Shown here one piece after another: positions 24,363-33,705 of a DNA stretch of 64,000 bases. The DNA is from Alkalihalobacillus sp. LMS39 (GTDB lineage: Bacteria; Bacillota; Bacilli; Bacillales; Bacillaceae_F), in contig NZ_CP093300.1 in NCBI RefSeq assembly GCF_022812285.1, forward strand, positions 1,612,001 to 1,676,000. The letters run 5' to 3'. Position numbers and translations under genes: made by a program. The notes below the pieces were generated by a model. It saw nothing but the letters and a program-made list of their open reading frames with translations, made no database searches and was not told the DNA's origin. Each line of letters opens with the position of its first letter. The first letter of the stretch is position 1.

Positions 24363-25592
24363 TTATGCTCGTAATTCTTGCTCCACTTTGTATGTATACT
24401 CTCTAAGACTAGGGTGCAGAAGGGCGATAACTGATGCTATACAATATAATGTTGCAGCTAAATAATAGACCATCTGTACACCAAGTACATCGGCTAAATA
24501 TCCCATAATTAAGAAAGTACACCCTGTCCATGGGGCGATAATGGCATTACGAGCTGCCATCACACTCGCTCGTTCGGAATGGTTCATGATGTCTTGTAAT
24601 ACAGTCTCTTGGCATATATCCCTGATGGAATACATTGGACCCATAAGAACACAAACGATCACAGCAAGAATGGCATAAGGAGATAATGCAAAAAGGAACG
24701 TAAAAATCCCCATCGATAATCCGCATAACCCGATCATTAATCCAATTCTTCGTTCTAATAGCTTTAAGCCGGAAATAACAAGTAAACTTCCAATCATTGC
24801 TCCGACAGTATATCCTGCATTGAGTGCTCCCCACCACTCTGAACCTTTTTCTAAAACAACGGTTGTAAAAGCTAATAATAAAGCAGAAGCCCAAATCGCA
24901 TTTGCCAACCCTTCAATAAAGTCCATCAAAGTAATCGTTCTAATGGTCGGAATACGAAATATTTTTTTCCAGGCATGTTCTACTTTGGAGTCGACTTTCA
25001 CGGATTTTGTATCGATAGTAAGGCGGATTGATTTAATTAAAATTCCGGACAGGATAAAGCAAGAAGCTGTGATTCCGATAATGACTGGGAATGGAGCAAA
25101 TACAGCCATGAGCCCGCCAATTCCCCAGCCAGCTGTTATGAGTAATTGATGGACTAACGTAATTGTTCCGTTTGCTTTCATATATTGTGACTTTGAAACA
25201 ACTAATGGAAGCAAGGCGAATCTTGCAGGTTGATACCAAGCGCCGACAAAAGAAGAGAAAAACAAAACGATGAGAATAAGGAACAAAGCGCTTTGTCCTT
25301 CAGCAAGGAGGAGATAACCTAGTATCACAGTTGAGATTCCTCTTACCCAGCCAATATAATAAAGAAGTCTCGTTAAAGAAAATTGATTAATGAAATATGA
25401 TGCTAGTAAACCGCTTATAAATGAGGCTCCCGACATTAACGCTAGCACGGCAGCTGCTCCAAACACTGATTCGGTCATGGCATAAATTTGTGTCATAATT
25501 AAAACTAGGAGTAATATATGACCGAGTGATTGAAAGGATTGAGAGCCCCACATTTTTAAAAAGTCAGCTTGTTTCCAAAGTGATTGTTTCAT
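24363..25592 (-). CDS. MFS exporter, MFS_3/EntS-like
   Basis: A 409-residue major facilitator protein with twelve membrane segments. The N-terminal WGSQSFQSLGHILLLVLIMTQIY and the AWYQPARFALLPLVVSKSQYMKANG motif between segments are typical of the exporter group that includes YfiS-like and enterobactin-exporter-like proteins, probably proton-coupled drug or metabolite efflux. AAGGGGAG 5 bases before ATG 25592. It is convergent with ecsC. The substrate cannot be inferred. Confidence 0.85.
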   Translation of the reverse strand: MKQSLWKQADFLKMWGSQSFQSLGHILLLVLIMTQIYAMTESVFGAAAVLALMSGASFISGLLASYFINQFSLTRLLYYIGWVRGISTVILGYLLLAEGQSALFLILIVLFFSSFVGAWYQPARFALLPLVVSKSQYMKANGTITLVHQLLITAGWGIGGLMAVFAPFPVIIGITASCFILSGILIKSIRLTIDTKSVKVDSKVEHAWKKIFRIPTIRTITLMDFIEGLANAIWASALLLAFTTVVLEKGSEWWGALNAGYTVGAMIGSLLVISGLKLLERRIGLMIGLCGLSMGIFTFLFALSPYAILAVIVCVLMGPMYSIRDICQETVLQDIMNHSERASVMAARNAIIAPWTGCTFLIMGYLADVLGVQMVYYLAATLYCIASVIALLHPSLREYTYKVEQELRA

Positions 25593-25755
25593 AAGCTCCC
25601 CTTATAAGGTATTTTTTTACAATATTAAATTCGATAAACACAAAAGTCAATTTCTTATTTATTGTTTGTTTAAAGGGCTAGAAAATAGTGTTACGATAAA
25701 AAAGGATGAATATGAAATGATACTTGGATGCTAGAAGGAAAAGGAGATATGGAAG

Positions 25756-26070
25756 ATGCTAGATTCAATTTTACTTGCTGTTGGGTTTGTTATTTCCATT
25801 TTAATTGTGATGAAAAATAGAAAGATTATAAAAAGGTTATCAATGTCTCAAATGATTTTTGTCGTTTTTTCTTATATCGTTACAGTTTTTATAGCGTTTA
25901 TAGGCATTTACTATGGAGGTAATTGGATTGCTGGGCAAACTTCAAATCTATTCTTCAAATATTTCATTTTTTTTATTATTGTTGTAATAACGATTTCTTT
26001 TTGCAAAATACTTTTAGGAAAAGTGTTACATAAAATTACAAAAGGTTTGCTACCGAGTAACTGGGAGTAG
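25756..26070 (+). CDS. Small membrane protein of unknown function
   Basis: A 104-residue protein with three membrane segments (about residues 2-19, 34-54 and 68-86) and a basic loop (KNRKIIKRLS). Base composition is more A/T-rich than its neighbours. AAGGAG 9 bases before ATG 25756 supports the start. No family recognised. It sits alone before array B, with no obvious terminator of its own; array B may serve this purpose. Confidence 0.6.
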   Translation: MLDSILLAVGFVISILIVMKNRKIIKRLSMSQMIFVVFSYIVTVFIAFIGIYYGGNWIAGQTSNLFFKYFIFFIIVVITISFCKILLGKVLHKITKGLLPSNWE

Positions 26071-26094
26071 TGAAGAGACTGATGTGTTGTGTAA

Positions 26095-26272
26095 CGGACA
26101 TGTGTTCCGCTATTTTAATAAAAACTAGCATTTTTACAAAGCTAACGGACATCTGATCCGCTATCTTTGTGAAAATGACTGTTTTTATGGTTGATTTTGC
26201 CCAATAGCGGAACGTATGTCCGATAAAAAGTAAAGAGGGCTGTTTTTTACATAATAGCGGAATAGATGTCCG
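26095..26272. repeat. Four-site palindromic intergenic array B
   Basis: Forward sites 26095-26109 and 26146-26160, inverted sites 26208-26222 and 26258-26272; steps 51, 62 and 50 bp. It accounts for most of the 339-base gap before the GH18 gene. Confidence 0.88.
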
Positions 26273-26409
26273 ATACGATGGAGTAATGAAGCATCAACTT
26301 AGGAACTTTGCGTTTTTGGGTGAATTTACTAGAACAAAATCTCCCCACTCTGACCGATAATTTATATATAAAGGTTTTATTATAAAATTATAGAAGGAGA
26401 GACATTTGA

Positions 26410-27831
26410 ATGAAAAAAATGGGGGGAATAGCCTTTATTTTTATCCTTTTATTTAGTTTCGTATCTACGAGTCTAGTAGTGGATGCTTCGAAAGGGAATA
26501 ATGGTAGAGGGAACAGCACAGAAGTACGAGGAAACTCCGGAAATGGTAACGGGAATAACAATAATAATCTTACGCCAATCGTTGAAGAGGAAGTACAACC
26601 GATTCAAGAAGAGAAGGAAGAACCAGTTGTTGAACCAATTCAAGAACCAACACCAATTAAGGACGAGCCTCCTCTAGAAGAACCGGCTAAGCCGGAGTTT
26701 GGTGCGGTGTTCACTTATACTGTAAAATCGGGTGATACATTGTTTTTGTTAGCTCGTGAATTTGGAACTACAGTTGACACAATTAAAGTACTCAATGGCC
26801 TAACTTCGGATATGATTTTTGTTGGTCAAACATTACTTATACCAACGCAAGAGGTAGAAGTTAAAGAGGAAGAAAAGAAGAAGCCTTTAATGATTCTCGG
26901 GTATTACACAAAGTATTGGGAAACAGACCGTAATTCCTATCAGTCTCTCGTTGACCATCATGATTTAATTAATACGATTGCAACAGCGACGTTTGATATT
27001 AATCGAAATGGAACGATTTCTGGGTTTTACCCAAGTGAAGGAGTTCAGTTTGCAAACCAATCGAATGTCACTTCATATGCGACATTCCAAAATCATTTTG
27101 ACCCTGAGTTAACTCAGCACGTATTACAAAGTGAAGCTTTACGTCAAACAACAATTCAAAATATGTTAACCGTTGTGAAAACGGAAAACTATCAAGGCCT
27201 TAACTTAAACTTTGAAAATATGTATGCATCAAATCGTGCTTTATTTAATCAATTCGTGAAAGAAGCTGTTGAGGTGTTCCATGCCAATGGTTATCCTGTA
27301 ATGGTATCTGTACCTGCAAAAACTTGTGATTGTCCAACATGGGCTTGGTCAGGAACATTTGACTTTCCTACTTTAGGAAATCTAGCAGACTATATTCAAA
27401 TTATGACATATGACCAGCATGGGTCATGGGGACAACCAGGTCCTGTGGCCGGCGTAGATTGGGTAGAGTCAGTTCTTCGATATGCGACATCAACAATGCC
27501 TAATGAAAAACTATTAATTGGTTTGCCAGCTTATGGTTATGATTGGAATGTTACAAAAGGAACAGGTCATAGAGCTCTAACATGGAAACAAATCAAGGCG
27601 CTTCAATCTAAGCATAATGCAGATGTGAAATGGCAAGCGAGCTCTCAAAGCCCATCATTTGAATATATCGATGAAGCAGGCGACAAACATATTGTTTGGT
27701 TTGAAAACACAGCAAGTATTGCAGCGAAAACAAAGCTAGTGGAACAATATAATCTAGCAGGAGTATCAATGTGGAGAATGGGACAAGAAGACCGAGAGTT
27801 TTGGGAAGCTGTACATTCTGTATTAAAATAA
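26410..27831 (+). CDS. Secreted LysM-GH18 glycosidase-like protein
   Basis: A 473-residue exported protein: signal peptide (1-26, cut after VVDA), an Asn/Gly-rich then Glu/Pro-rich linker (30-100), one LysM domain (about 105-147, [24 protein letters not shown]) that binds peptidoglycan or chitin, and a GH18 barrel (about 160-473). It resembles the SleL/YaaH group that digests spore cortex fragments. The catalytic loop reads GLNLNFEN (263-270): the acid Glu269 is kept, but the Asp that assists the N-acetyl group is Asn267. Activity may be reduced or altered. AGAAGGAGAG precedes ATG. It is monocistronic. Confidence 0.85.
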   Translation: MKKMGGIAFIFILLFSFVSTSLVVDASKGNNGRGNSTEVRGNSGNGNGNNNNNLTPIVEEEVQPIQEEKEEPVVEPIQEPTPIKDEPPLEEPAKPEFGAVFTYTVKSGDTLFLLAREFGTTVDTIKVLNGLTSDMIFVGQTLLIPTQEVEVKEEEKKKPLMILGYYTKYWETDRNSYQSLVDHHDLINTIATATFDINRNGTISGFYPSEGVQFANQSNVTSYATFQNHFDPELTQHVLQSEALRQTTIQNMLTVVKTENYQGLNLNFENMYASNRALFNQFVKEAVEVFHANGYPVMVSVPAKTCDCPTWAWSGTFDFPTLGNLADYIQIMTYDQHGSWGQPGPVAGVDWVESVLRYATSTMPNEKLLIGLPAYGYDWNVTKGTGHRALTWKQIKALQSKHNADVKWQASSQSPSFEYIDEAGDKHIVWFENTASIAAKTKLVEQYNLAGVSMWRMGQEDREFWEAVHSVLK

Positions 27832-27950
27832 GAGTGGTTTGCCCCTAATCCGACAAAACGGACATCAACTGTTTCGTTCCTCGGCGAATATATCTGAAAC
27901 GCCTCGTGTTAAAAGAATATCGCACGTGTGGTAGCTTAAACGTTAGTTTA

Positions 27951-27985
27951 AAGTAGATTGCTTTCTAGCAATCTACTTTTTTTGA
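27951..27985 (+). terminator. Terminator after the GH18 gene
   Basis: AAGTAGATTGC and GCAATCTACTT pair around a short loop, followed by T-run. Confidence 0.9.
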
Positions 27986-28079
27986 AGTATATGTGATATT
28001 TTTCACATGATTTTTGATTGCATTATGCTAGAGTAAAAAAGATTAGCTTTAGTGCTTTTAAAAATAGGGAGGGAAGAAT

Positions 28080-28859
28080 ATGCCAGACATGTTTCAAATC
28101 GGTGGCGTGTCTTTAAAAAGTAGATTATTTATTGGAACAGGGAAGTTTGGAGATGAACAAATCATACCTGATGTTGTCGATTCATCAAAATCACAAGTCA
28201 TCACAGTCGCATTACGGAGAGTGGACCCGACAGCGAAATACGGAAATATTATCGATTACATTCCAAAACATATGCTGTTATTGCCAAATACATCAGGAGC
28301 ACGGACGGCGGAGGAAGCAGTTCGAATCGCTCGATTAGCAAAAGCGGCTGGGATGGGCAATTGGGTTAAAATTGAAGTGATTTCTGACCAAAAATATTTA
28401 CTGCCCGACAATGAAGAAACGATTCGAGCGACGAAAATGTTAGTTGAAGAAGGATTTATTGTTTTACCTTATATGAATCCAGATTTAATGGTAGCTAAAA
28501 AGTTGGAACAAGCAGGAGCCGCTGCTATTATGCCTCTGGGAGCTCCAATTGGAACAAATCGAGGATTACAAACAAAAGATTTAATCAAAATTATAATCGA
28601 AGAGTGTAAGACGCCAATTATTGTGGATGCTGGTATTGGAAGACCATCACAAGCAGCGGAAGCGATGGAGTTAGGGGCGGCCGCTGTTTTAGTTAATACG
28701 GCAATTGCTACAGCTAACAATCCAGTCCAAATGGCTGAAGCATTTGCGTTAGCTGTTCAATCAGGAAGAAAAGCGTATTTAGCTGGTATGGCTCCAACAA
28801 GAGAAAAAGCGATAGCTTCTTCACCGCTAACTGGCTTTTTAACAAATGGACAGGAGTGA
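28080..28859 (+). CDS. thiG: Thiazole synthase ThiG
   Basis: A 259-residue TIM-barrel enzyme that builds the thiazole ring of thiamine from deoxyxylulose phosphate, dehydroglycine and the ThiS thiocarboxylate. The Schiff-base lysine is in NWVKIEVI (about residue 97), and the phosphate loops are seen in [15 protein letters not shown] and [37 protein letters not shown] before ATG. It is followed by thiH. No thiS, thiF or thiO is in the window, and no TPP riboswitch motif was seen in the 230 bases upstream. Confidence 0.96.
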   Translation: MPDMFQIGGVSLKSRLFIGTGKFGDEQIIPDVVDSSKSQVITVALRRVDPTAKYGNIIDYIPKHMLLLPNTSGARTAEEAVRIARLAKAAGMGNWVKIEVISDQKYLLPDNEETIRATKMLVEEGFIVLPYMNPDLMVAKKLEQAGAAAIMPLGAPIGTNRGLQTKDLIKIIIEECKTPIIVDAGIGRPSQAAEAMELGAAAVLVNTAIATANNPVQMAEAFALAVQSGRKAYLAGMAPTREKAIASSPLTGFLTNGQE

Positions 28860-28866
28860 TATTGTT

Positions 28867-29976
28867 TTGACCTTTTATGATTTTTTGCAAAAAAACAATG
28901 CAGATTCCGTTCGTAAGAAGATGTATCATCAAACAATATCAGATGTAGACAATGTATTAAAAAAAGAAACGTTACATATGGCTGATTTTTTAACCTTGCT
29001 TTCTCCAGCGGCTGAGCAACGGATTGAAGAAATGGCGATTCGTGCACATGAAGAAACGATTCATTCTTTTGGGAAAACGATGCTCCTATATACACCTTTG
29101 TATGTTGCTGACTATTGTGTAAATCATTGTACATATTGCAGTTTTAGTATTATACACGATTTTGAACGCAAAAAATTAAGTTTGCCTGAAATCGATAAAG
29201 AAGCAAAGCTAATTGCAGATAAAGGATTTAAGCATATTTTATTGTTAACTGGGGAATCAAAACTTCATACTCCTGTTTCTTATATAAAGGAAGCGGTCTT
29301 TATTTTAAAACAATATTTTACTTCGATTGCCATTGAGATAAATCCGCTTGAAGAAAAGGAGTATAAGGAATTGGTGGGTGCAGGAGTCGATGGATTAACC
29401 GTATATCAAGAAGTATACAATGAAACGGCTTATAAAGATTATCATATTAAAGGGCCGAAACGTCACTTTCAAAATCGATTGCAAGCACCAGAACGAGGCT
29501 GCCAAGCCGGGATGCGGTCAGTTACAATTGGAGCTTTGCTTGGTTTAGAAGAATGGAGAAGTGAAGTGTTTTTTACAGGGGCCCATGCGAATTATTTACA
29601 AAAAAAGTATCTTGACGTTGATATTAGTGTATCATTCCCACGATTGCGTCCGCATCTTGGTGGACAAAAGCCGAAGTATGATGTAGATGACAAAGCACTT
29701 GTTCAAAGTTTGTTAGCTTTACGTTTATTTTTACCTCATACAGGAATTACACTTTCGACGCGTGAGAGGGCTAAGTTACGGTCGGATCTTATTCCTTTAG
29801 GTGTCACTAAAATGTCTGCGGACTCGTCAACAATAGTAGGAGAGCATTGTCGTGAAGAGGACGCAACACCACAATTTGAAATTTCAGACAAGAGGTCTGT
29901 TGAAGAAATCGTACAAGATTTGCAAAAGAAAGGATACCAACCGGTCTTTCAAGATTGGCTCCCGTTGAAAGTGTAA
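28867..29976 (+). CDS. thiH: Radical SAM tyrosine lyase ThiH
   Basis: A 369-residue radical SAM enzyme that cleaves tyrosine to dehydroglycine, the glycine-imine unit for ThiG. The iron-sulphur motif CVNHCTYCSF (CxxxCxxC) is present near residue 87, followed by a SAM-binding TGES and a conserved C-terminal SADSSTIVGEHC region. The start is taken as TTG 28867, about 11 bases after AGGAG; an ATG at 28846 overlaps thiG but has no ribosome site. ThiH is oxygen-sensitive; most aerobic bacilli use the oxidase ThiO instead. Confidence 0.93.
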   Translation: MTFYDFLQKNNADSVRKKMYHQTISDVDNVLKKETLHMADFLTLLSPAAEQRIEEMAIRAHEETIHSFGKTMLLYTPLYVADYCVNHCTYCSFSIIHDFERKKLSLPEIDKEAKLIADKGFKHILLLTGESKLHTPVSYIKEAVFILKQYFTSIAIEINPLEEKEYKELVGAGVDGLTVYQEVYNETAYKDYHIKGPKRHFQNRLQAPERGCQAGMRSVTIGALLGLEEWRSEVFFTGAHANYLQKKYLDVDISVSFPRLRPHLGGQKPKYDVDDKALVQSLLALRLFLPHTGITLSTRERAKLRSDLIPLGVTKMSADSSTIVGEHCREEDATPQFEISDKRSVEEIVQDLQKKGYQPVFQDWLPLKV

Positions 29977-29985
29977 CGACATTGA

Positions 29986-30018
29986 AACGGCCCCGGAATG
30001 GTTCCGGGGCCGTTTTTT
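29986..30018 (+). terminator. Terminator after thiH
   Basis: AACGGCCCCGGAA pairs with TTCCGGGGCCGTT over a three-base loop, then T-run. A very stable GC-rich stem in an A/T-rich genome. Confidence 0.95.
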
Positions 30019-30020
30019 AA

Positions 30021-30066
30021 AAAGATAAGAAAGCATAAAAATTTTGGTGTGCAATGAAGCTTTTTC
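30021..30066 (+). repeat. Terminator-adjacent small repeat, copy 2 (first half)
   Basis: AAAGATAAGAAAGCATAAAA and the following GGTGTGCAATGAAGC match the first half of the copies at 1922 and 61197; the tail is missing. It begins at the thiH terminator T-run. Confidence 0.6.
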
Positions 30067-30097
30067 TAGCCTACTTTTGTCGTGTGATCTATCATAA

Positions 30098-30277
30098 CGG
30101 ACATTTGTTCCGGTATTTCATGAAAACATGTCTTTTTTGGATTTCTAACGGACAGCTGTTCCGCTAATTGCCCCCAAAAAGCAAGATGAACACATCATTT
30201 ATCATATATAACGGAACGAATGTCCGTAAGCATTAGCAAAAGGCTAGTTTTAAATCAATTAACGGATCATGTGTCCG
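30098..30277. repeat. Four-site palindromic intergenic array C
   Basis: Forward sites 30098-30112 and 30149-30163, inverted sites 30212-30226 and 30263-30277; steps 51, 63 and 51 bp. It fills the gap between convergent thiH and the amidohydrolase gene. Confidence 0.86.
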
Positions 30278-30311
30278 TTAAAAGTCCCATTAAACTCCTT
30301 GAACTATCCTA

Positions 30312-31493
30312 TTACCCTTTTTCAGTAAATTGAAGCGCAAGCCGCCCTAATGTTTTTGCTGAAATGAGCATGGCTCTTTCATCAAAGTCAAATTTAGGAT
30401 GATGATGTGGATAAGCAAACTCCCATTTTGGATTTTGCGCGCCTGTAAAGAAAAATGTTCCTTTTACATGTTGTAAATAATAAGCGAAGTCTTCACCACC
30501 CATTTGTGGTTCCATTTCTTCAACAAGTTCAACACCAGGAACAGAAGGGGCTAGTTGAGCTAGTGCTTCTGTTTCTTCATGGTGATTGACAACTGCTGGG
30601 TATCCTCTTACATAATCGACTTTAGCAGTTGCATCTGCAGCAATACATGTTCCGTCTACAACTCTTTGAATCTCTTTTTCCATTAAAGCCCGGACATCTT
30701 CGTCAAATGTACGCACGGTGCCTGTTAATGTAGCTGTATCAGCGATAACATTAAACGCATTTTTTGCTTCAAAAGCACCAATGGATAATACAGCGGACTG
30801 TAATGGGTTGACACGGCGGCTGACAAGTTGTTGCAAATTCGTAACGAGCTGTGAACCAATCACAATCGCATCTTTTGTTAAATGTGGCATGGCACCATGA
30901 CCACCTTGGCCTTGCACTTCAATGTGAAAACGGTCAGCGGCAGCCATAACAGGTCCTGTTCGGTATTGAAGTTTTCCTAGTGGTTCTGTTGCCCATAAAT
31001 GCGTGCCAAATACATAATCGACTCCATCTAGACAACCGTCATTAATCATTTCAATCGCTCCACCAGGGGCATATTCTTCAGCATGCTGATGAATGAAGAC
31101 AATGGTACCACTTATTTCTTCTTGTATCTCACGTAATGCTTTTGCTAATCCGAGTAAACTGGAAGTATGACCATCATGACCACAAGCATGCATAACACCA
31201 TCAATTTTTGATTTATATTCCACTTCTTTTTCATCTTGAATCGGTAGAGCGTCGAAGTCTGCCCGAAGAGCTACTGTTTTTCCAGGTTTTCCACCAACCA
31301 TCTTCGCTACAACACCACGTCCACCTACACCAATACGGACATCATTTCCTAATTCTTCATGAAACTTAGCGATGTATGCTGGAGTTTCTACTTCCTGGAA
31401 CGATAATTCTGGATGTTGATGTAGATGACGTCTCATTTCCACCATCGTTGGGTAAAAATCATCAAGCTGTTGGTCTAGTTTTTGTTCAAGCAA
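30312..31493 (-). CDS. yhaA: M20-family amidohydrolase (YhaA-like)
   Basis: A 393-residue zinc peptidase/amidohydrolase of the M20 (hippurate or N-acyl amino acid hydrolase) type. Metal ligands are seen in MHACGHDGHTSSLLG, HQHAEEYAPGGA and the C-terminal GGEDFAYYL. The lid domain lies at about residues 185-295. It would release an amino acid from an N-acyl derivative. TTG 31493 is the start, with AGAGGTGG upstream. Name from family and synteny with B. subtilis yhaA, which follows ecsC there. Exact substrate unknown. Confidence 0.88.
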   Translation of the reverse strand: MLEQKLDQQLDDFYPTMVEMRRHLHQHPELSFQEVETPAYIAKFHEELGNDVRIGVGGRGVVAKMVGGKPGKTVALRADFDALPIQDEKEVEYKSKIDGVMHACGHDGHTSSLLGLAKALREIQEEISGTIVFIHQHAEEYAPGGAIEMINDGCLDGVDYVFGTHLWATEPLGKLQYRTGPVMAAADRFHIEVQGQGGHGAMPHLTKDAIVIGSQLVTNLQQLVSRRVNPLQSAVLSIGAFEAKNAFNVIADTATLTGTVRTFDEDVRALMEKEIQRVVDGTCIAADATAKVDYVRGYPAVVNHHEETEALAQLAPSVPGVELVEEMEPQMGGEDFAYYLQHVKGTFFFTGAQNPKWEFAYPHHHPKFDFDERAMLISAKTLGRLALQFTEKG

Positions 31494-31535
31494 AAGCTTC
31501 CACCTCTTTTTTAAAAATATTTAGCGGTATGTCAT

Positions 31536-32252
31536 TTAAAGGCCAAAAGGAATAAAACGTGATAAATAAGCTGAAATGACAAAAAATTGACCGGTGAATA
31601 ACAAAATCCCTAATACAACCATTATATACCCACTCGCCTTTTGAATGGTAGGAAGATGCCGATTGATTTTTTTCATTTTATTTAATGACCGTGACCAAAT
31701 GAGGGCGACTAATAAAAATGGAAGACCTAACCCCATTGAGTAAATGAATAACAATGACATGCCAAGAAACATCGTTTCAGCAGTGCTAGATAAATAAAGT
31801 ATTGAGGTAAGCACAAGCCCGATACATGGTGACCAGCCTGTTGCAAATAAAAATCCTAATAACACTGAACCAAGGAAGCTTCCAGACTTTTTCGGTGAAT
31901 GAGAAATTTTCTTTTCGCGTAGTAATGTTTGAATTGAAATGACCCCAGCCATTTGTAACCCAAACACCGTAATAATAATACCGCCGACTTGTTCGACTAA
32001 TTTCCGATTTTCAGCAAAGAACTGACCGATAAAAGTCGATGTAGCACCGAGTAATAAAAAGACAATCGTAAACCCGATGATAAACCCGACACTTCTTGAA
32101 AGGATAATCCCTCGGTTTGCTTGGATTTGATTATTGGAAACCGTTGAACCTGTTAATTGCGCTAAGTACGCAGGAACAAGCGGGAAAACACAAGGGGATA
32201 AAAACGAAACAACGCCTGCTAAAAAGGCTAACCAAATCGTAACTTCTCCCAT
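31536..32252 (-). CDS. ccdA: Cytochrome c biogenesis protein CcdA
   Basis: A 238-residue thiol transporter with six membrane segments. The two catalytic cysteines are in the paired motifs FLSPCVFPLVPAY (Cys about 20) and ATGWSPCIGLVL (Cys about 140). CcdA carries reducing equivalents from cytoplasmic thioredoxin to extracytoplasmic partners such as ResA for cytochrome c maturation and spore cortex thioredoxin StoA. AAGGAGG precedes ATG. A TATAAT -10 is read on the minus strand at 32302-32307. No resA-like partner is in the window. Confidence 0.93.
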   Translation of the reverse strand: MGEVTIWLAFLAGVVSFLSPCVFPLVPAYLAQLTGSTVSNNQIQANRGIILSRSVGFIIGFTIVFLLLGATSTFIGQFFAENRKLVEQVGGIIITVFGLQMAGVISIQTLLREKKISHSPKKSGSFLGSVLLGFLFATGWSPCIGLVLTSILYLSSTAETMFLGMSLLFIYSMGLGLPFLLVALIWSRSLNKMKKINRHLPTIQKASGYIMVVLGILLFTGQFFVISAYLSRFIPFGL

Positions 32253-32428
32253 ATGACAACCTCCTTGTCGTAGTGAATTCTCTTGTAGTTACCCTATGCG
32301 TATTATACCGAATAACATGTCCGTTTAGCGAATCAAATGAGTATTTTTCAGGAAATAATCACATTTGAGGTCTTAAAACGGATTTTAAATCATCCTCGAG
32401 ACGGAGACTAAAACCATTCTCATGTTCG

Positions 32429-32457
32429 TTATCGATTGTTAGCTCGATGTTTACAAT
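32429..32457 (+). promoter_or_regulatory. Candidate LiaR-dependent promoter of liaI
   Basis: TACAAT (32452-32457) lies 17 bases after a poor -35 (TTATCG, 32429-32434), as expected of an activator-dependent promoter. In B. subtilis LiaR binds upstream of liaI. The region 32360-32425 is the natural place for its site, but I cannot name the operator with confidence. Confidence 0.5.
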
Positions 32458-32488
32458 AAAGGTAAGTTAAGAAAAAGGAGGCGATAAC

Positions 32489-32905
32489 ATGAACTGGACA
32501 GGGAAAGTTGTATTTGGAGCAATATTAATCGTAATAGGAGCAAACCTCTTCTTAAGTACATTAGGAATTCATCTAGGTGGAGTAATCGGATTACTCATTG
32601 CAGGTTTGTTTATATTATGGGGGTTCTCAAAAAGAAAGCATGCAAAGACGAATGGCTCGAAAATTATGGGCACCATCATTTTAATCTTTGGAATCCTACT
32701 TTTAATTGGGAAAGCACATATGATAGGAGGAATTCTTATCGCAGCGGTTATTATCTACTTCGGGTACTCGTTAGTGCGTGAAGATAAAGGGATACAAAAT
32801 CAGAAAATAGCAAAAGAAGAAGTGATGGAACCGAGTTTTGAGAGCATGGCTACAGATGATGCTTTTGAACATGAGTGGAAAAAATTTATTGAAAAACATA
32901 ATTAA
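32489..32905 (+). CDS. liaI: LiaI-like membrane anchor
   Basis: A 138-residue protein with two or more hydrophobic segments at the N-terminus (GKVVFGAILIVIGANLFLST and LLIAGLFILWGF) and another pair at about 60-90, then an acidic cytoplasmic tail. It is the first gene of the unit and 12 bases before liaH. In B. subtilis LiaI places the phage-shock-like LiaH at the membrane upon cell-wall antibiotic stress. AAAAAGGAGG precedes ATG. Assigned by position plus the short two-plus-two layout. Confidence 0.85.
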   Translation: MNWTGKVVFGAILIVIGANLFLSTLGIHLGGVIGLLIAGLFILWGFSKRKHAKTNGSKIMGTIILIFGILLLIGKAHMIGGILIAAVIIYFGYSLVREDKGIQNQKIAKEEVMEPSFESMATDDAFEHEWKKFIEKHN

Positions 32906-32917
32906 GGAGGAATTACA

Positions 32918-33574
32918 ATGGTATTTAGAAGAATTCGCGATTTAACGGTGGCTACAATTCATGAAGGACTGGATCAAATAGAAAACCCTATTGTCATGTT
33001 AAATCAATATTTAAGAGATAGTGAAGCTGAAATTAAAAAAGCTGAAAAAGCAGTTACGAAACAATTGGTCCTTGGCGAAGGGTTCCGTAAACAATACGAA
33101 GAAGCAGTACAGCAAGTTGAAAAACGAACAAAACAAGCAGAATTAGCGATAAAAGCTGGGGAAGAAGAATTAGCGAAAAAAGCGCTAGTATCAAAAAAAT
33201 ACTATCAAGAAAAAAGTGAACAATACAAACAGCTTGAGGAACAAAACGATGAACAACTTGCAGAACTAAAAGAGCAATTAGTCGCGATGAAAGAAAAGTT
33301 CGTGGAAATGAGAGATAAAAAGATGGCTTTAGTAGCAAGGGCTAATGCGGTAAAAACAAAAGAAACGCTGCAAACACAAATGACGCAGTTAAGTAATGAA
33401 AGAGCTCAACAAGGCTTTGCACGAATGGAAGAAAGAATCCTAGAAATGGAAGTGAGAACAAAAGCAACTCAAAACATGCATGACATGTTTGACAACAACA
33501 AAGCAGCTGTCTACTCTGACGATATTGAAAGTGAATATTCGCAATTAAAGGAGAAATTTTCGTCACAGTCGTAA
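32918..33574 (+). CDS. liaH: Phage-shock protein LiaH (PspA/IM30 family)
   Basis: A 218-residue all-helical PspA/IM30 protein: start FRRIRDLTVATIHEGLDQIENPIVMLNQYLRDSE is the membrane-binding helix region, followed by long coiled coils rich in Lys, Glu and Gln. PspA-type proteins form large rings on damaged membranes and preserve the proton gradient. LiaH is strongly induced by lipid-II-binding antibiotics in B. subtilis. AAGGAGG lies 7 bases before ATG. A terminator-like hairpin follows. Confidence 0.94.
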   Translation: MVFRRIRDLTVATIHEGLDQIENPIVMLNQYLRDSEAEIKKAEKAVTKQLVLGEGFRKQYEEAVQQVEKRTKQAELAIKAGEEELAKKALVSKKYYQEKSEQYKQLEEQNDEQLAELKEQLVAMKEKFVEMRDKKMALVARANAVKTKETLQTQMTQLSNERAQQGFARMEERILEMEVRTKATQNMHDMFDNNKAAVYSDDIESEYSQLKEKFSSQS

Positions 33575-33582
33575 TAGAGTAA

Positions 33583-33622
33583 ATAGGAGACAATCTGTTT
33601 GTTTCCTATTCTCTTTTTCTCT
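33583..33622 (+). terminator. Terminator-like hairpin between liaH and liaG
   Basis: AATAGGAGACAA pairs with TTTGTTTCCTATT, then CTCTTTTTCTC. In B. subtilis an equivalent hairpin gives much liaIH and little liaGFSR transcript. Confidence 0.75.
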
Positions 33623-33705
33623 TAATAATTTTTTTTAAAAAACATATTCGGTTTTAGAAACTTATAGTAAAATGGTGGAAGTGAAAAGATGAGGAGGCAA
33701 CCTTC

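Noticed and set aside
27840-28079. TPP riboswitch upstream of thiG
   Set aside because: The conserved TPP motifs are not visible; the only structure is the terminator at 27951-27985.
32311-32326. Lone site like CGGAATA..ATGTCCG between ccdA and liaI
   Set aside because: Single imperfect copy without partners; overlaps the ccdA promoter region and may be chance.
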